DNA of 64,000 nucleotides from contig NZ_JACBFY010000006.1 of assembly GCF_021401245.1 (NCBI RefSeq), forward strand, positions 310,001 to 374,000, given 5' to 3'. Positions within the stretch are counted from its first letter, which is position 1. The number at the start of each line of letters is the position of its first letter. The notes under the pieces were generated by a model. That model ran no database searches and was not told the DNA's origin. It was given only the letters and a program-made list of their open reading frames with translations. The stretch comes from Pseudacidovorax sp. NFM-22. Lineage in GTDB: Bacteria; Pseudomonadota; Gammaproteobacteria; Burkholderiales; Burkholderiaceae_C. The translations under genes and the position numbers were made by a program. This document shows positions 46,149 to 55,081 of this stretch, piece after piece.

Positions 46149-47135
46149 TCACTCCAGCTTGACGCCGGCGTCAGTCACCACCTTGGTCCACTTGGGAATC
46201 TCCTTGGCCAGCAGCTCGCCGAAGGCCTCGGGCGTGCTGGCGACCACCTCGACGCCCTGGTCGCGGAACAGCTTGACCACCTCCGGGTCCTTCAGCACGG
46301 CCACGATGTCGCGGTTGGCGCGCTCGACGATGGGCTTGGGCACGCCCGCCGGCATCTGCATGCCGAACCACACGATCACTTCGTAGCCGGGCACGCCGGC
46401 CTCCTGCACCGTGGGCACCTCGGGCAGCAGCGCCGCGCGGCTGGCGCCGGTCACGCCGATGGGCTTGAGCTTGCCGGCCTTGATCTGCTGCATCAGGTTG
46501 GGCACGTTGTCGAACAGCACGTCGATCTCGCCGCCCAGCATGGCCATCACCGCCGGGGCGCTGCCCTTGTAGGGCACGTGGGTCATCTTCGTGCCCGTCA
46601 TGCTCATGAAGAGCTCCATCGACAGATGGTTGGACGAGCCCGAGCCGGTGGAGCCGTAGTTGAGCTTGCCGGGGTTCTTCTTGGCGTAGGCGATGAGTTC
46701 GCGCACGTTGGTCACGCCCTGCAGGTCGGGCCGCACGACCAGCGCGTTCTGCGTGGAGCCGGCCCACACCAGCGGCTGGAAGTCGGCCGTGGCGTTGTAG
46801 GGCAGCTTGTTGCCGTACAGCGCGGGCAGGGCCGAGAAGGGAAGGGGCGTGATGAGGATGGTGTAGCCGTCCGCCGGCGACTTGGCGGCCAGGTTGTTGC
46901 CCAGCACGGTGTTGCCGCCCGGGCGGTTGTCCACCACCACCGACTGCTTCCAGGTGCGATTGAGGCGGTCGCTCACGGTGCGCGCGAGCGTGTCGTTGAA
47001 GCCGCCCGGCGTGTACGGCACGATGATCCGCGTGGGCTTGCTCGGGTAGTCGTCGTTGGCCCAGGCGTGGCCCACGGCCAGGGTCAGGGGGGCTGCGGCC
47101 ATGGCCCGCAGCAGTTGGCGCTTGTCGAATTGCAT
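46149..47135 (-). CDS. Bug family tripartite tricarboxylate transporter receptor
   Basis: This 328-residue periplasmic solute receptor has a signal peptide (LLRAMAAAPLTLAVGHAWA). The Bug core is PTRIIVPYTPGGFNDTLAR, VVVDNRPGGNTVLGN, SPADGYTILI, LNYGSTGSGSSNHLSMELF and HVPYKGSAPAVMAMLGGEID. The ATG at 47135 is preceded by GGAG. Bug receptors bind carboxylates for TctAB-type transporters. It sits in an operon with an enolase-superfamily enzyme and a D-2-hydroxyacid dehydrogenase, so a hydroxy or sugar acid is its likely ligand. Confidence 0.93.
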   Translation of the reverse strand: MQFDKRQLLRAMAAAPLTLAVGHAWANDDYPSKPTRIIVPYTPGGFNDTLARTVSDRLNRTWKQSVVVDNRPGGNTVLGNNLAAKSPADGYTILITPLPFSALPALYGNKLPYNATADFQPLVWAGSTQNALVVRPDLQGVTNVRELIAYAKKNPGKLNYGSTGSGSSNHLSMELFMSMTGTKMTHVPYKGSAPAVMAMLGGEIDVLFDNVPNLMQQIKAGKLKPIGVTGASRAALLPEVPTVQEAGVPGYEVIVWFGMQMPAGVPKPIVERANRDIVAVLKDPEVVKLFRDQGVEVVASTPEAFGELLAKEIPKWTKVVTDAGVKLE

Positions 47136-47213
47136 GGCTTGTCTCCGTTGTTCGTCGTCGTTGTCGTGATGCCGGTTGCGCACCGGCGGGCGGGGTGGCG
47201 GCTGCGGCGTGGG

Positions 47214-48362
47214 TCAGAACTTCACGACATAGCCCGGGCCGTCGACCATGGGGTACTTGTCGAAGATCGACTCGTCTACCTCGATGCCGATGCCGTGGCC
47301 GCGCGGCGGTTCGACGCAGCCGTCGTCGCCGATCTGGAAGGTGCTGCCGAACATGTCGCGGAAGGGGTTGAAGTGCGACACACAAGCCTCGAAGTAGCCG
47401 GCGTTCTCGGTGGCCGCTAGGAAGTGCAGCGTGGCCGCATGGTTGAGCCCGGTGGCCGAGCTGTGGGCATGCAGCGGAATGCGGTAGGCCGAGGCCATGG
47501 CCGCGATGCGCACGCCTTCGGTGATGCCACCGCTCTTCGACAGGTCGGGCTGCCACACCTGCACGGCGCGCGCGTCGAGCATCTGGCCGAACTCGAAACG
47601 GGTGAAGTGGTTCTCGCCGGCCGCAATGGGCACCAGCGGCGAGATCTTGGCGGCTTCGCGGTACGAGGCGAAGTCGTTGCAGGCGAAGGGCTCCTCCAGC
47701 CAGCCCGCCTGGATCTCGGCCAGCACGGGCATCACGCGACGCACGTCGGCGATGGTGTAGGCGGTGTTGGCATCGGTGAGGATGTCGATGTCGTCGCCGA
47801 GCACCGCGCGCACCTTGCGCAGGCGCGCGACGTCGTTCTTGACGGTGTCGCCGATGCGCAGCTTGACGGCCTTGTAGCCCTGCGCCACATAGGACTGCGC
47901 TTCTTGGGCCAGCGATTCCGGGCTCTGGTAGCCCAGCGCGATGCCGCCCGCGTAGGCCGGAATGCGGCGGTGCGAGCCGCCGAGCAACTCGTACAGCGGC
48001 ATCTTGGCGGCCTTGCCGCGGATGTCCCACAGCGCCATGTCGATGCCCGACAGCGCCAGGCAGGTGCCGGCGCCCAGCCCGTGGCTGGACAGCTGCATGC
48101 GGTGCACCCGCTGCCAGGCGCCCACCACGTCGGTGGCGTTCATGCCCACCAGCAGCGGCTGCAGCGTGTTGTGGATCAGGCTCACGATGGCGCCGGGGCT
48201 GCGGCCGGGATGCGCCTCGCCGTAGCCGGTGATGCCCTCCGAGGTCTCCACGCGCACGATGATGCAGTCGCGCTTGAGCGTGCTGCCGATGCCCATGGTG
48301 ACGGTCTTGCCCTCGGGCAGCCGGTACGACAGTGGAATGGCGGTGATGCGGGTGATCTTCAT
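47214..48362 (-). CDS. Mandelate racemase/muconate lactonizing enzyme family protein
   Basis: This 382-residue enolase-superfamily enzyme has an N-terminal capping domain (YRLPEGKTVTMGIGSTLKRD). The barrel carries the general base in YKAVKLRIGD (K-x-R), metal ligands in ILTDANTAYT (Asp), WLEEPFACND (Glu) and AAGENHFTRFEF (Glu), and a final PLHAHSSATGLNHA. It resembles the mandelate racemase or sugar-acid dehydratase subgroups; the exact reaction is not evident. It lies 78 bp upstream of the Bug gene in the same operon. Confidence 0.9.
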   Translation of the reverse strand: MKITRITAIPLSYRLPEGKTVTMGIGSTLKRDCIIVRVETSEGITGYGEAHPGRSPGAIVSLIHNTLQPLLVGMNATDVVGAWQRVHRMQLSSHGLGAGTCLALSGIDMALWDIRGKAAKMPLYELLGGSHRRIPAYAGGIALGYQSPESLAQEAQSYVAQGYKAVKLRIGDTVKNDVARLRKVRAVLGDDIDILTDANTAYTIADVRRVMPVLAEIQAGWLEEPFACNDFASYREAAKISPLVPIAAGENHFTRFEFGQMLDARAVQVWQPDLSKSGGITEGVRIAAMASAYRIPLHAHSSATGLNHAATLHFLAATENAGYFEACVSHFNPFRDMFGSTFQIGDDGCVEPPRGHGIGIEVDESIFDKYPMVDGPGYVVKF

Positions 48363-48397
48363 CGGTTGTCTCCTGTTCTGGATTGGGGTGGGCGGCT

Positions 48398-49393
48398 TCA
48401 GCGGCCGGCCTGGGGCTCGGCGTCGAAGGCCGCGGGATTGACGATGTTGGGTGGCCGCTCGCCGCGCAGCAGCACGGCGGCCAGGGTGTCCACGGCCATC
48501 AGGCCCATGGCCCGCTCGGCCTCCTGCGTGATGCCCGCCAGGTGCGGCGTCAGCAGCACGCGGGGGTGATGGCGCAGGCCACTGTCGGCGGGCAGTGGCT
48601 GGGTCTCGAAGACGTCGAGCACGGCACCGCCAAGGGGGCCATGGGCCAGCGCCTGCACCAGGTCTTCCTCACGCACGACGGGGCCGCGGCCCACGTTGAC
48701 CAGCACTGCGCCGGGCCGCGCATGGGCCAGAACGTCGGCGTCGACCATGCCGCGGGTCTGCGGCGTGAGCGGGCACGCCACCACCACGAAGTCGCTGGCC
48801 TCGAACAGCGCCGGCAGCGACAGCGCCTGCATGCCCGCAGGCACCTTGGCGGGCGTGCCGGTGCACACCGCCACCGCCATGCCGAAGCCCTGCTGTGCGA
48901 TGGCGGCGATGCGCTGGCCGATGGCGCCAAAGCCGATCAGGCCCAGCGTGCGGCCCCGCAGTTCGAAGGTCCGGGCGCCGGCCTGGGCCCGCACCGCCCA
49001 GTCGCCTGCGCGCACGCTGGCGTCGAAGTCGGCCAGCTGCCGGGCGTGCGCGAGCAGGGCGGCAAACACGTATTCGGCCACCGCATTCGCATTGACGGCC
49101 GGCGTGTTGCCCACGGGAATGCCGCGCGCGGTGGCGAGCTCGATCGGAATGAAGTCCAGCCCCACGCCCTGGCGCATCACGCAGCGCAGGCGCTGAGGGC
49201 GGTCGAACAGGTCGGCCGGGAGCAGTCGCCGCACCACGATGCCGTCGAAGCGGTCGATGGCGTCGCGCAGCCAGGCGTCGCTGGCTTCACGCACCACGCC
49301 GTCGGGAATCTGCTCGGCCTCGGCCCACTGCGTGAGCTGTGCAAAGGCGTCGGGATGCAGCGGGTCGGTCAGCAGGACGCGAGGTGGACTCAT
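48398..49393 (-). CDS. D-isomer specific 2-hydroxyacid dehydrogenase (1)
   Basis: This 331-residue NAD-dependent enzyme has the Rossmann motif LGLIGFGAIGQRIAAIA, VNVGRGPVVREEDLVQAL with the catalytic Arg region, DVFETQPLP with Glu, and TPHLAGITQEAERAMG with the catalytic His. The ATG at 49393 is chosen because upstream codons are Arg/Pro-rich and not conserved-looking. It is the first gene of the minus-strand operon 49393-45361 and lies behind a strong palindrome at 49494-49525. Confidence 0.93.
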   Translation of the reverse strand: MSPPRVLLTDPLHPDAFAQLTQWAEAEQIPDGVVREASDAWLRDAIDRFDGIVVRRLLPADLFDRPQRLRCVMRQGVGLDFIPIELATARGIPVGNTPAVNANAVAEYVFAALLAHARQLADFDASVRAGDWAVRAQAGARTFELRGRTLGLIGFGAIGQRIAAIAQQGFGMAVAVCTGTPAKVPAGMQALSLPALFEASDFVVVACPLTPQTRGMVDADVLAHARPGAVLVNVGRGPVVREEDLVQALAHGPLGGAVLDVFETQPLPADSGLRHHPRVLLTPHLAGITQEAERAMGLMAVDTLAAVLLRGERPPNIVNPAAFDAEPQAGR

Positions 49394-49493
49394 GGCGGAG
49401 GCGTTGGCGGGTGCAGGGCCTGCCGCACGCCGAAGGTGCCTGCAGGGTGGGCGGCGGCGGTGTCCGTGCGGAGCCGCTCGCCAGATTTTTGCC

Positions 49494-49525
49494 AAAGTTG
49501 TGTGATGAATCTATCAGACAACTTT
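49494..49525. promoter_or_regulatory. Imperfect palindrome, likely operator of the minus-strand operon
   Basis: Arms AAAGTTGTGTGAT (49494-49506) and ATCAGACAACTTT (49513-49525) are inverted with a 6-bp spacer and one mismatch. It sits between the end of the FadR/GntR gene (49543) and the hydroxyacid dehydrogenase start (49393). It contains TTGT and ACAA ends, as in GntR-type operators. Confidence 0.7.
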
Positions 49526-49542
49526 GCGCGCGGACCCCGTGT

Positions 49543-50388
49543 TTACCTTGGGGCGGAGGGCTTGCCCGCCTTGGCTGTCGCGGGCGATGCCGTGCCCAGC
49601 TTGGCGCGGGCCACGCGGCGTGCGGCGGCCCGGCTGTCGCCGGTCCAGAAGTCCTGGCCCGCCTGCTCGATGCGCCCTGCGGTGTTGTGCATGTGCATGA
49701 AGGCGGCGGTGCGGGCCGCCGCGGCATCGCGTGCCTTGATGGCGGCGCAGATGGCCTCGTGCTCGGCCTGCACCTGCGCGGCCAGGTCGGTGCGCCGCGC
49801 CTCATTGGAGCGGGTGAGGCGGATCGCGTCGTGCAGTGCACGCGTGAGCATGCCGAGCAGTTCGGTGTAGTGCGGGTTGTGGGCGGCCCGGGATATGGCG
49901 ATGTGGAAGGCCAGGTCTTCCTCCACGCCGTCGCGGCCTTCCTTCTCGGCGCGGGCAATGGCGCGCAGCGCCTGCTGGATCTGCGTCATCTCGGCGCCGG
50001 TGCGGCGCTCGGCGGCCAGCGCGGCCATCTCGGCCTCGATGCCACGGCGCAGCTCCAGGATGCGCAGCACGCCCTGAGCGGGCGGCTCGGCAGTCGTGGC
50101 GCTGCCCTGGCCCAGGCGGAAGGCATCGGCGGCCTTGGGGTCGCGCACCACCGTGCCGCTGCCCTGGCGCGTCTCCACCAGCCCTTCGGACTTGAGGCGC
50201 GAGATGGCCTCGCGGATCACGGTGCGGCTCACGCCGTACTGCTGGGTCATGGCCAGCTCGGTGGGCAGGCGCGTGTTGGCGGGGTAGACGCGGGCACGGA
50301 TGTCCGCCGCGATCAGGCCGGTCACCCGGTCGGCCAGCGTGCCTTCGGCAGCGCGGGAGGTCGCATCGTCTTGGATCGGGAAGGCCAT
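49543..50388 (-). CDS. FadR subfamily GntR transcriptional regulator
   Basis: This 281-residue protein has an N-terminal winged helix (LADRVTGLIAADIRARVYPA, then LAMTQQYGVSRTVIREAISR and LVETRQGSGTVVRD). The all-helical FCD effector domain has LRRGIEAEMAALAAERR, DLAFHIAISRAAHNPHYTEL and HEAICAAIKARDAAAARTA, with candidate metal-binding Asp/His. The ATG at 50388 is within the usual N-terminus. It is divergent from the 50526-56050 operon and probably represses both sides; TTGTAATACAA lies between. Confidence 0.92.
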   Translation of the reverse strand: MAFPIQDDATSRAAEGTLADRVTGLIAADIRARVYPANTRLPTELAMTQQYGVSRTVIREAISRLKSEGLVETRQGSGTVVRDPKAADAFRLGQGSATTAEPPAQGVLRILELRRGIEAEMAALAAERRTGAEMTQIQQALRAIARAEKEGRDGVEEDLAFHIAISRAAHNPHYTELLGMLTRALHDAIRLTRSNEARRTDLAAQVQAEHEAICAAIKARDAAAARTAAFMHMHNTAGRIEQAGQDFWTGDSRAAARRVARAKLGTASPATAKAGKPSAPR

Positions 50389-50461
50389 GATGAGGGCAGG
50401 CAGGTCGGGGGCCGAAGAATAGCACCGGCGCTTCGTGCTTGACAGAAGTGATGTGACGTAT

Positions 50462-50472
50462 TTGTAATACAA
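50462..50472. promoter_or_regulatory. FadR-type operator TTGTAATACAA
   Basis: The sequence matches the FadR/GntR operator consensus T-N-G-T-N3-A-C-N-A with perfect TTGT/ACAA symmetry. It lies between the divergent regulator gene and the dehydrogenase operon, where autoregulation and operon control would be expected. Confidence 0.7.
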
Positions 50473-50525
50473 CTTGAGCGCGAAACGGCGATGGCCGGCG
50501 CAACGAAGAACCCAGAGAGACAGTC

Positions 50526-51497
50526 ATGAACCTTCCCGAGCGGCCCCGGGCCTTCCTCTGCCGACGCTTCACCCCCGCCGTCGAGGCGGCCCTGGCCGAG
50601 CGCTTCGAGCTGGTCGTCAACGACGACGATTCGATTCTTTCCGCCGCGCAGATCCCGGCGCGTGCGCAGGGCTGCCACCTGCTCTTCGTGACGGCCACCG
50701 AGCCGGTGACGGCCGAGGTCATCGCCGCGCTGGCGCCCTCGCTCGCCGTGGTGGCCACGCTGTCGGTGGGCCACGACCACATCGACCTGGCCGCCGCCCG
50801 CGCCCACGGCGTGCAGGTGCTGCACACGCCCGACGTGCTCAGCGATGCCTGCGCCGAGATCGCGCTGATGCTGCTGCTCAATGCCTGCCGCCGCGGCTTC
50901 GAGGCCGACCGGCTGGTGCGCAGCGGCGCCTGGCAGGGCTGGGCGCCCACCCAGCTGCTGGGGATGGGGTTGGTCGGGCGGCGCCTGGGCATCTTCGGCA
51001 TGGGCCGCATCGGCCGCGCCATCGCCGAACGCGCGCGGGCTTTCGGGCTGGCCATCCACTATCACAACCGCTCGCGTCTCGTGGCCGAGCTGGAGGCGGG
51101 GGCCACCTACCACCCGACGCTGGAAGACATGCTCCCGGGCATCGACATCCTCATGATCGCGGCGCCCGGTTCGCCGGCGCTCAAGGGCGTCTTCAACGCC
51201 GAGCGTCTGGCACGCCTGCCGGCGGGCTCGGTGGTGGTCAACATCTCCCGCGGCGATCTGGTCGATGACGAAGCGCTGATCGATGCGCTGCGCCGTGGCC
51301 ACATCCGCGGCGCGGGGCTCGACGTGTTCGCCAACGAGCCCCACGTGCACCCCAGCTACCGCGGGCTCGACAACGTCTTCCTTTCGCCGCACATCGGCAG
51401 CGCCACGCACGAGACGCGCGATGCCATGGGCTGGCTGCTCATCGACGGCATCGAGGCGCTGCGTGCCGGCCGTACGCCCGACAACCTTCTGCGCTGA
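50526..51497 (+). CDS. D-isomer specific 2-hydroxyacid dehydrogenase (2), glyoxylate/hydroxypyruvate reductase-like
   Basis: This 323-residue enzyme has AVVATLSVGHDHIDLAAARA, the NAD motif LGIFGMGRIGRAIAERA, VVNISRGDLVDDEALIDAL, the Glu motif DVFANEPHVHP and SPHIGSATHETRDAMG with the catalytic His. These match the GRHPR-like branch. It is the first gene of the plus-strand catabolic operon and is followed by the aldehyde dehydrogenase 24 bp later. Confidence 0.93.
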   Translation: MNLPERPRAFLCRRFTPAVEAALAERFELVVNDDDSILSAAQIPARAQGCHLLFVTATEPVTAEVIAALAPSLAVVATLSVGHDHIDLAAARAHGVQVLHTPDVLSDACAEIALMLLLNACRRGFEADRLVRSGAWQGWAPTQLLGMGLVGRRLGIFGMGRIGRAIAERARAFGLAIHYHNRSRLVAELEAGATYHPTLEDMLPGIDILMIAAPGSPALKGVFNAERLARLPAGSVVVNISRGDLVDDEALIDALRRGHIRGAGLDVFANEPHVHPSYRGLDNVFLSPHIGSATHETRDAMGWLLIDGIEALRAGRTPDNLLR

Positions 51498-51521
51498 CCC
51501 TTTTCATTCCAAGCACGCACC

Positions 51522-52991
51522 ATGAAGCTCCAACACACCCAACTCTTTCGCCAGCAATGCCTCGTCGGCGGCCGCTGGGTCGACGCCACCGACGGCGCCA
51601 CGTTGACGGTCACCAACCCCGCGGACGACAGCACGCTTGGCACGGTGCCGCGACTCGGCGCCGCCGACGTTCGCGCGGCCATCGATGCCGCCAACCAGGC
51701 GCTGCCGGCGTGGCGCGAGACCAGCGCCAAGGAGCGATCGCGCCTGATGCGGCGCTGGTTCGACCTGTGCATGGCGCACCAGGACGACCTGGCCATGATC
51801 CTCACGCTGGAGCAGGGCAAGCCGCTGGCCGAGGCCAAGGGCGAGATCGCCTACGGCGCCAGCTTCATCGAATGGTTTGCCGAAGAGGCCAAGCGCGTCT
51901 ATGGCGACGTGATCCCGGCCGCCAGCATGGACCGGCGCATCGTGGTGCTCAAGCAGCCCGTGGGCGTGGTGGCGGCCATCACGCCGTGGAACTTTCCCAA
52001 CGCGATGATCACGCGCAAGGCCGGCGCCGCGCTGGCGGCCGGCTGCACCATCGTCATCAAGCCCGCGTCGGCCACGCCCTACTCGGCGCTGGCCCTGGCG
52101 CAACTGGCCATGGAAGCGGGCATTCCCGCGGGCGTGCTCAACGTGGTCACCGGCTCGGCCTCGACCGTGGGCGGCGAGCTCACGGCCAACCCGGTAGTGC
52201 GCAAGCTCTCCTTCACCGGTTCCACCGAGGTGGGCAAGACCCTGATGGCGCAGTGCGCCGGCACGGTCAAGAAGGTGTCGATGGAACTGGGCGGCAATGC
52301 GCCCTTCATCGTCTTTGACGATGCGGACCTCGACGCCGCCGTGGCGGGCGTCATGGCCTCCAAGTTCCGCAACGCGGGGCAGACCTGCGTGTGCGCCAAC
52401 CGCATCTTCGTGCAGTCGGGCATCTACGAGCGCTTCACCGCGCTGCTGCGCAAGGCGGTGGAGGCGCAGGTGGTCGGCAACGGCCTGACGCCCGGCGTGC
52501 AACTGGGGCCGCTGATCGATGACGCGGCCGTGGCCAAGGTGCGCGAGCACATCGACGATGCGGTGACCCTGGGCGCGAGCATCGTCACGGGCGGCACGCC
52601 GCATCCGCTGGGCGGGCGCTTCTTCACGCCCACCATCCTGGCCGAGGTGTCGCCGAAGTCCCGGCTGATGCAGGAAGAGACCTTCGGCCCGGTGGCGCCG
52701 CTGATCCGCTTCGAGACCGACGACGAGGCCGTGGCCATGGCCAACGACACGCCCTTCGGCCTGGCGGCCTACTTCTACACGCAGGACTACGCCCGCGCCT
52801 GGCGCGTCGCCGAGGCGCTGGAGGTGGGCATCGTCGGCCTGAACGAAGGCCTGATCTCCACCGAGCTGGCGCCCTTCGGCGGCATCAAGGAATCGGGCGT
52901 GGGCCGCGAAGGCTCCAAGTACGGCGTGGACGACTACGTCGAGATCAAGTACGTGTGCGCCGGCGGCCTCGGCCGGCCCATGCCGCGCTGA
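51522..52991 (+). CDS. NAD(P)-dependent succinate-semialdehyde dehydrogenase family protein
   Basis: This 489-residue aldehyde dehydrogenase has [20 protein letters not shown], the Glu motif [18 protein letters not shown], the nucleophilic Cys in [19 protein letters not shown] and the C-terminal [13 protein letters not shown]. It is closest in pattern to GabD. In this operon it probably oxidises an aldehyde-acid formed from a sugar or hydroxy acid rather than acting in GABA breakdown. Confidence 0.93.
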   Translation: MKLQHTQLFRQQCLVGGRWVDATDGATLTVTNPADDSTLGTVPRLGAADVRAAIDAANQALPAWRETSAKERSRLMRRWFDLCMAHQDDLAMILTLEQGKPLAEAKGEIAYGASFIEWFAEEAKRVYGDVIPAASMDRRIVVLKQPVGVVAAITPWNFPNAMITRKAGAALAAGCTIVIKPASATPYSALALAQLAMEAGIPAGVLNVVTGSASTVGGELTANPVVRKLSFTGSTEVGKTLMAQCAGTVKKVSMELGGNAPFIVFDDADLDAAVAGVMASKFRNAGQTCVCANRIFVQSGIYERFTALLRKAVEAQVVGNGLTPGVQLGPLIDDAAVAKVREHIDDAVTLGASIVTGGTPHPLGGRFFTPTILAEVSPKSRLMQEETFGPVAPLIRFETDDEAVAMANDTPFGLAAYFYTQDYARAWRVAEALEVGIVGLNEGLISTELAPFGGIKESGVGREGSKYGVDDYVEIKYVCAGGLGRPMPR

Positions 52992-53032
52992 GTGCGGCGC
53001 ATCGTGTGCAGAGACCCCCAAGGAGACATCGA

Positions 53033-53920
53033 ATGAAAGACAGGAAGATCGGCCTGATCGGCGTGGGCCTGATGGGCCACGGCATCGCCACCAACATCGT
53101 GCGTCATGGCCATTCGCTGGCCGTGCTGGCGCATGCGGGCAACCAGCCGCTGGACGCCCTCGAGGCGGCAGGGGTGCGCATCGTGGGCAGCGCACGGCAA
53201 CTCGCGGCCGAGGTCGACGTGCTGCTGCTGTGCGTCACCGGCTCGCCGCAGGTGGAGGCCGTGCTGCTGGGCGACGACGGCGTGCTGCAGGGCCTGCCGC
53301 CGGGCGGCATCGTCATCGACTGCTCCACCGCCATCCCGTCGTCCACCGAACGTCTGGCCGGCGTGGTGGCCGAAGCCGGCGGGCGCTTCATGGACGCCGC
53401 CATGACCCGCACGCCCAAGGAGGCCGCGGAAGGCCGGCTCAACCTGCTGGTGGGTGCGCCGACCGCGCTGTTCGACGAATGCCGCCCGCTGCTGGCCTGC
53501 TTTGCCGAGAACATCACCCACTGCGGCCCGGTGGGCGCCGGCCACCGCATGAAGCTGCTGCACAACTACGTGTCGCTGGGCTCGGTGGCGTTGATCGCCG
53601 AGGCCGCGGCCTGCGCGCAACGCGCGGGCGTGGCGGCGGAGGTGTTCGTCGAGGTGCTGGCCAAGGGCGGCGGTGGCGGCACGGCACTGGAGCGGCTGCG
53701 GCCCTTCCTGCTGTCGCAGGACCCGAGCGGCCTGCGCTTCAGCATGGCCAACGCCTTCAAGGACCTGAGCTACTACACCACCATGGCCCGCGACAGCGGC
53801 GCCGCCGACACGATCGCCGAAGGCGTGCGGCAGACGCTGGAGACGGCCGTGGCGCATACCGGCGGCCAGCGCCTGCTGCCCGAACTGGTGGCCGTGCTGG
53901 CCGAACACCAATCGACCTGA
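53033..53920 (+). CDS. NAD-binding beta-hydroxyacid dehydrogenase (3-hydroxyisobutyrate/tartronate semialdehyde reductase family)
   Basis: This 295-residue protein has IGLIGVGLMGHGIATNI, the substrate motif DAAMTRTPKEAAEG (in place of the usual DAPVSGG), GAGHRMKLLHNYVSLGSVAL with the catalytic Lys, and LRFSMANAFKDLSYY. AAGGAG precedes the ATG at 53033. It is part of the same operon and probably reduces or oxidises a C3-C4 semialdehyde. Confidence 0.92.
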   Translation: MKDRKIGLIGVGLMGHGIATNIVRHGHSLAVLAHAGNQPLDALEAAGVRIVGSARQLAAEVDVLLLCVTGSPQVEAVLLGDDGVLQGLPPGGIVIDCSTAIPSSTERLAGVVAEAGGRFMDAAMTRTPKEAAEGRLNLLVGAPTALFDECRPLLACFAENITHCGPVGAGHRMKLLHNYVSLGSVALIAEAAACAQRAGVAAEVFVEVLAKGGGGGTALERLRPFLLSQDPSGLRFSMANAFKDLSYYTTMARDSGAADTIAEGVRQTLETAVAHTGGQRLLPELVAVLAEHQST

Positions 53921-53942
53921 CCTCAGAGGAGAACGAGAACCC

Positions 53943-55040
53943 ATGTCCCCCTATCGGATCGCCACCATCGACGGCGACGGCATCGGCCCCGAGGTGTGCC
54001 AGTCGGCCACCCGCATTCTTTCGGAGGCCTGCGGCAGTGCACTGCTGGACTTCGTCCGCTGCGACGGTGGTGCCGCGCACTACGCACGCACGGGGCAGGT
54101 GCTGCCCGAGGACACCTTCGCGCTGTGCCGCGACTCGGCGGCCATCCTGCATGGCGCAGCCGGGCTGCCCGGTGTGACCTATCCCGATGGCACCGAGGTC
54201 GGCAACGACCTGCATCTGCAACTGCGCTTCCGGCTCGACCTGTATGCCAACGTGCGGCCCGTGCGGCTCTGGCAGGGCGTGAAGTCGCCGCTCGCCGGCT
54301 GGCAGGCGGGCCAGATCGACTACGTGATCGTGCGCGAGAACACCGAGGGCCTGTACGCCAGCCGCGGCGGCGGCATCAACCTGCGCGGCGAGGTGGCGAC
54401 CGACACCATCGTGGTCACCCGCAAGGGCGTGGAGCGCGTGGCCCGCTTCAGCTTCGGCCTGAGCCGCAAGCGCCAGGGCGCGCCGCGCGACGGCAAGCGG
54501 CGGGTGACCGTCTGCGACAAGGCCAACATCCTGCGCAGCTATGCCTTCTTCCGCGCCGTGTGCGAGGAGGTGGCCCGCGAGCATGAGGACGTCGAGATCG
54601 ACTACGCCTATGCCGACGCGATGACGGTCCACCTGGTCAAGCGGCCCGACTTCTACGACGTGATCGTGGCCGAGAACATGTTCGGCGACATCATCTCGGA
54701 CCTGGGTGCCGCCACCATCGGCGGCATGGGGCTGTCGCCCTCCGCCGAGCTGGGCGAGCACCATGGCCTGTTCCAGGGCGCCCATGGCTCGGCGCCCGAC
54801 ATCGCGGGGCAGAACCTGGCCAGCCCGCTGGCGACGATCCTCTCGGGCACGTTGATGCTGCAGTGGCTCGCGGAGCGCCATGGCGACGAGCGCCTGGCCG
54901 TCGCGGGCCGCCGCATCGAGACCGCCGTCGGCGAGGTGCTGGCCCATGGTGACGCGGTGCCGCGCGACCTGGGCGGCTCCGCCAGCTGCACCGAGGTGAC
55001 CGAGGCCGTGCTGCGCCGCATGGCGCGGGCGCCCGCCTGA
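53943..55040 (+). CDS. Isocitrate/isopropylmalate/tartrate dehydrogenase family protein
   Basis: This 365-residue beta-decarboxylating dehydrogenase has the N-terminal TIDGDGIGPEV, LYANVRPVR with the substrate-binding Arg, VIVRENTEGLYASRGGG, CDKANILRSYAFF, DAMTVHLVKRPDFYDVIVAE and GAHGSAPDIAGQNLASP. The context of hydroxyacid and semialdehyde dehydrogenases favours a tartrate/malate-type substrate over a leucine-pathway role. Confidence 0.9.
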   Translation: MSPYRIATIDGDGIGPEVCQSATRILSEACGSALLDFVRCDGGAAHYARTGQVLPEDTFALCRDSAAILHGAAGLPGVTYPDGTEVGNDLHLQLRFRLDLYANVRPVRLWQGVKSPLAGWQAGQIDYVIVRENTEGLYASRGGGINLRGEVATDTIVVTRKGVERVARFSFGLSRKRQGAPRDGKRRVTVCDKANILRSYAFFRAVCEEVAREHEDVEIDYAYADAMTVHLVKRPDFYDVIVAENMFGDIISDLGAATIGGMGLSPSAELGEHHGLFQGAHGSAPDIAGQNLASPLATILSGTLMLQWLAERHGDERLAVAGRRIETAVGEVLAHGDAVPRDLGGSASCTEVTEAVLRRMARAPA

Positions 55041-55081
55041 GCCATCGCCTTTCACTTCCAGAACAAGAACGGAGACCTTTC

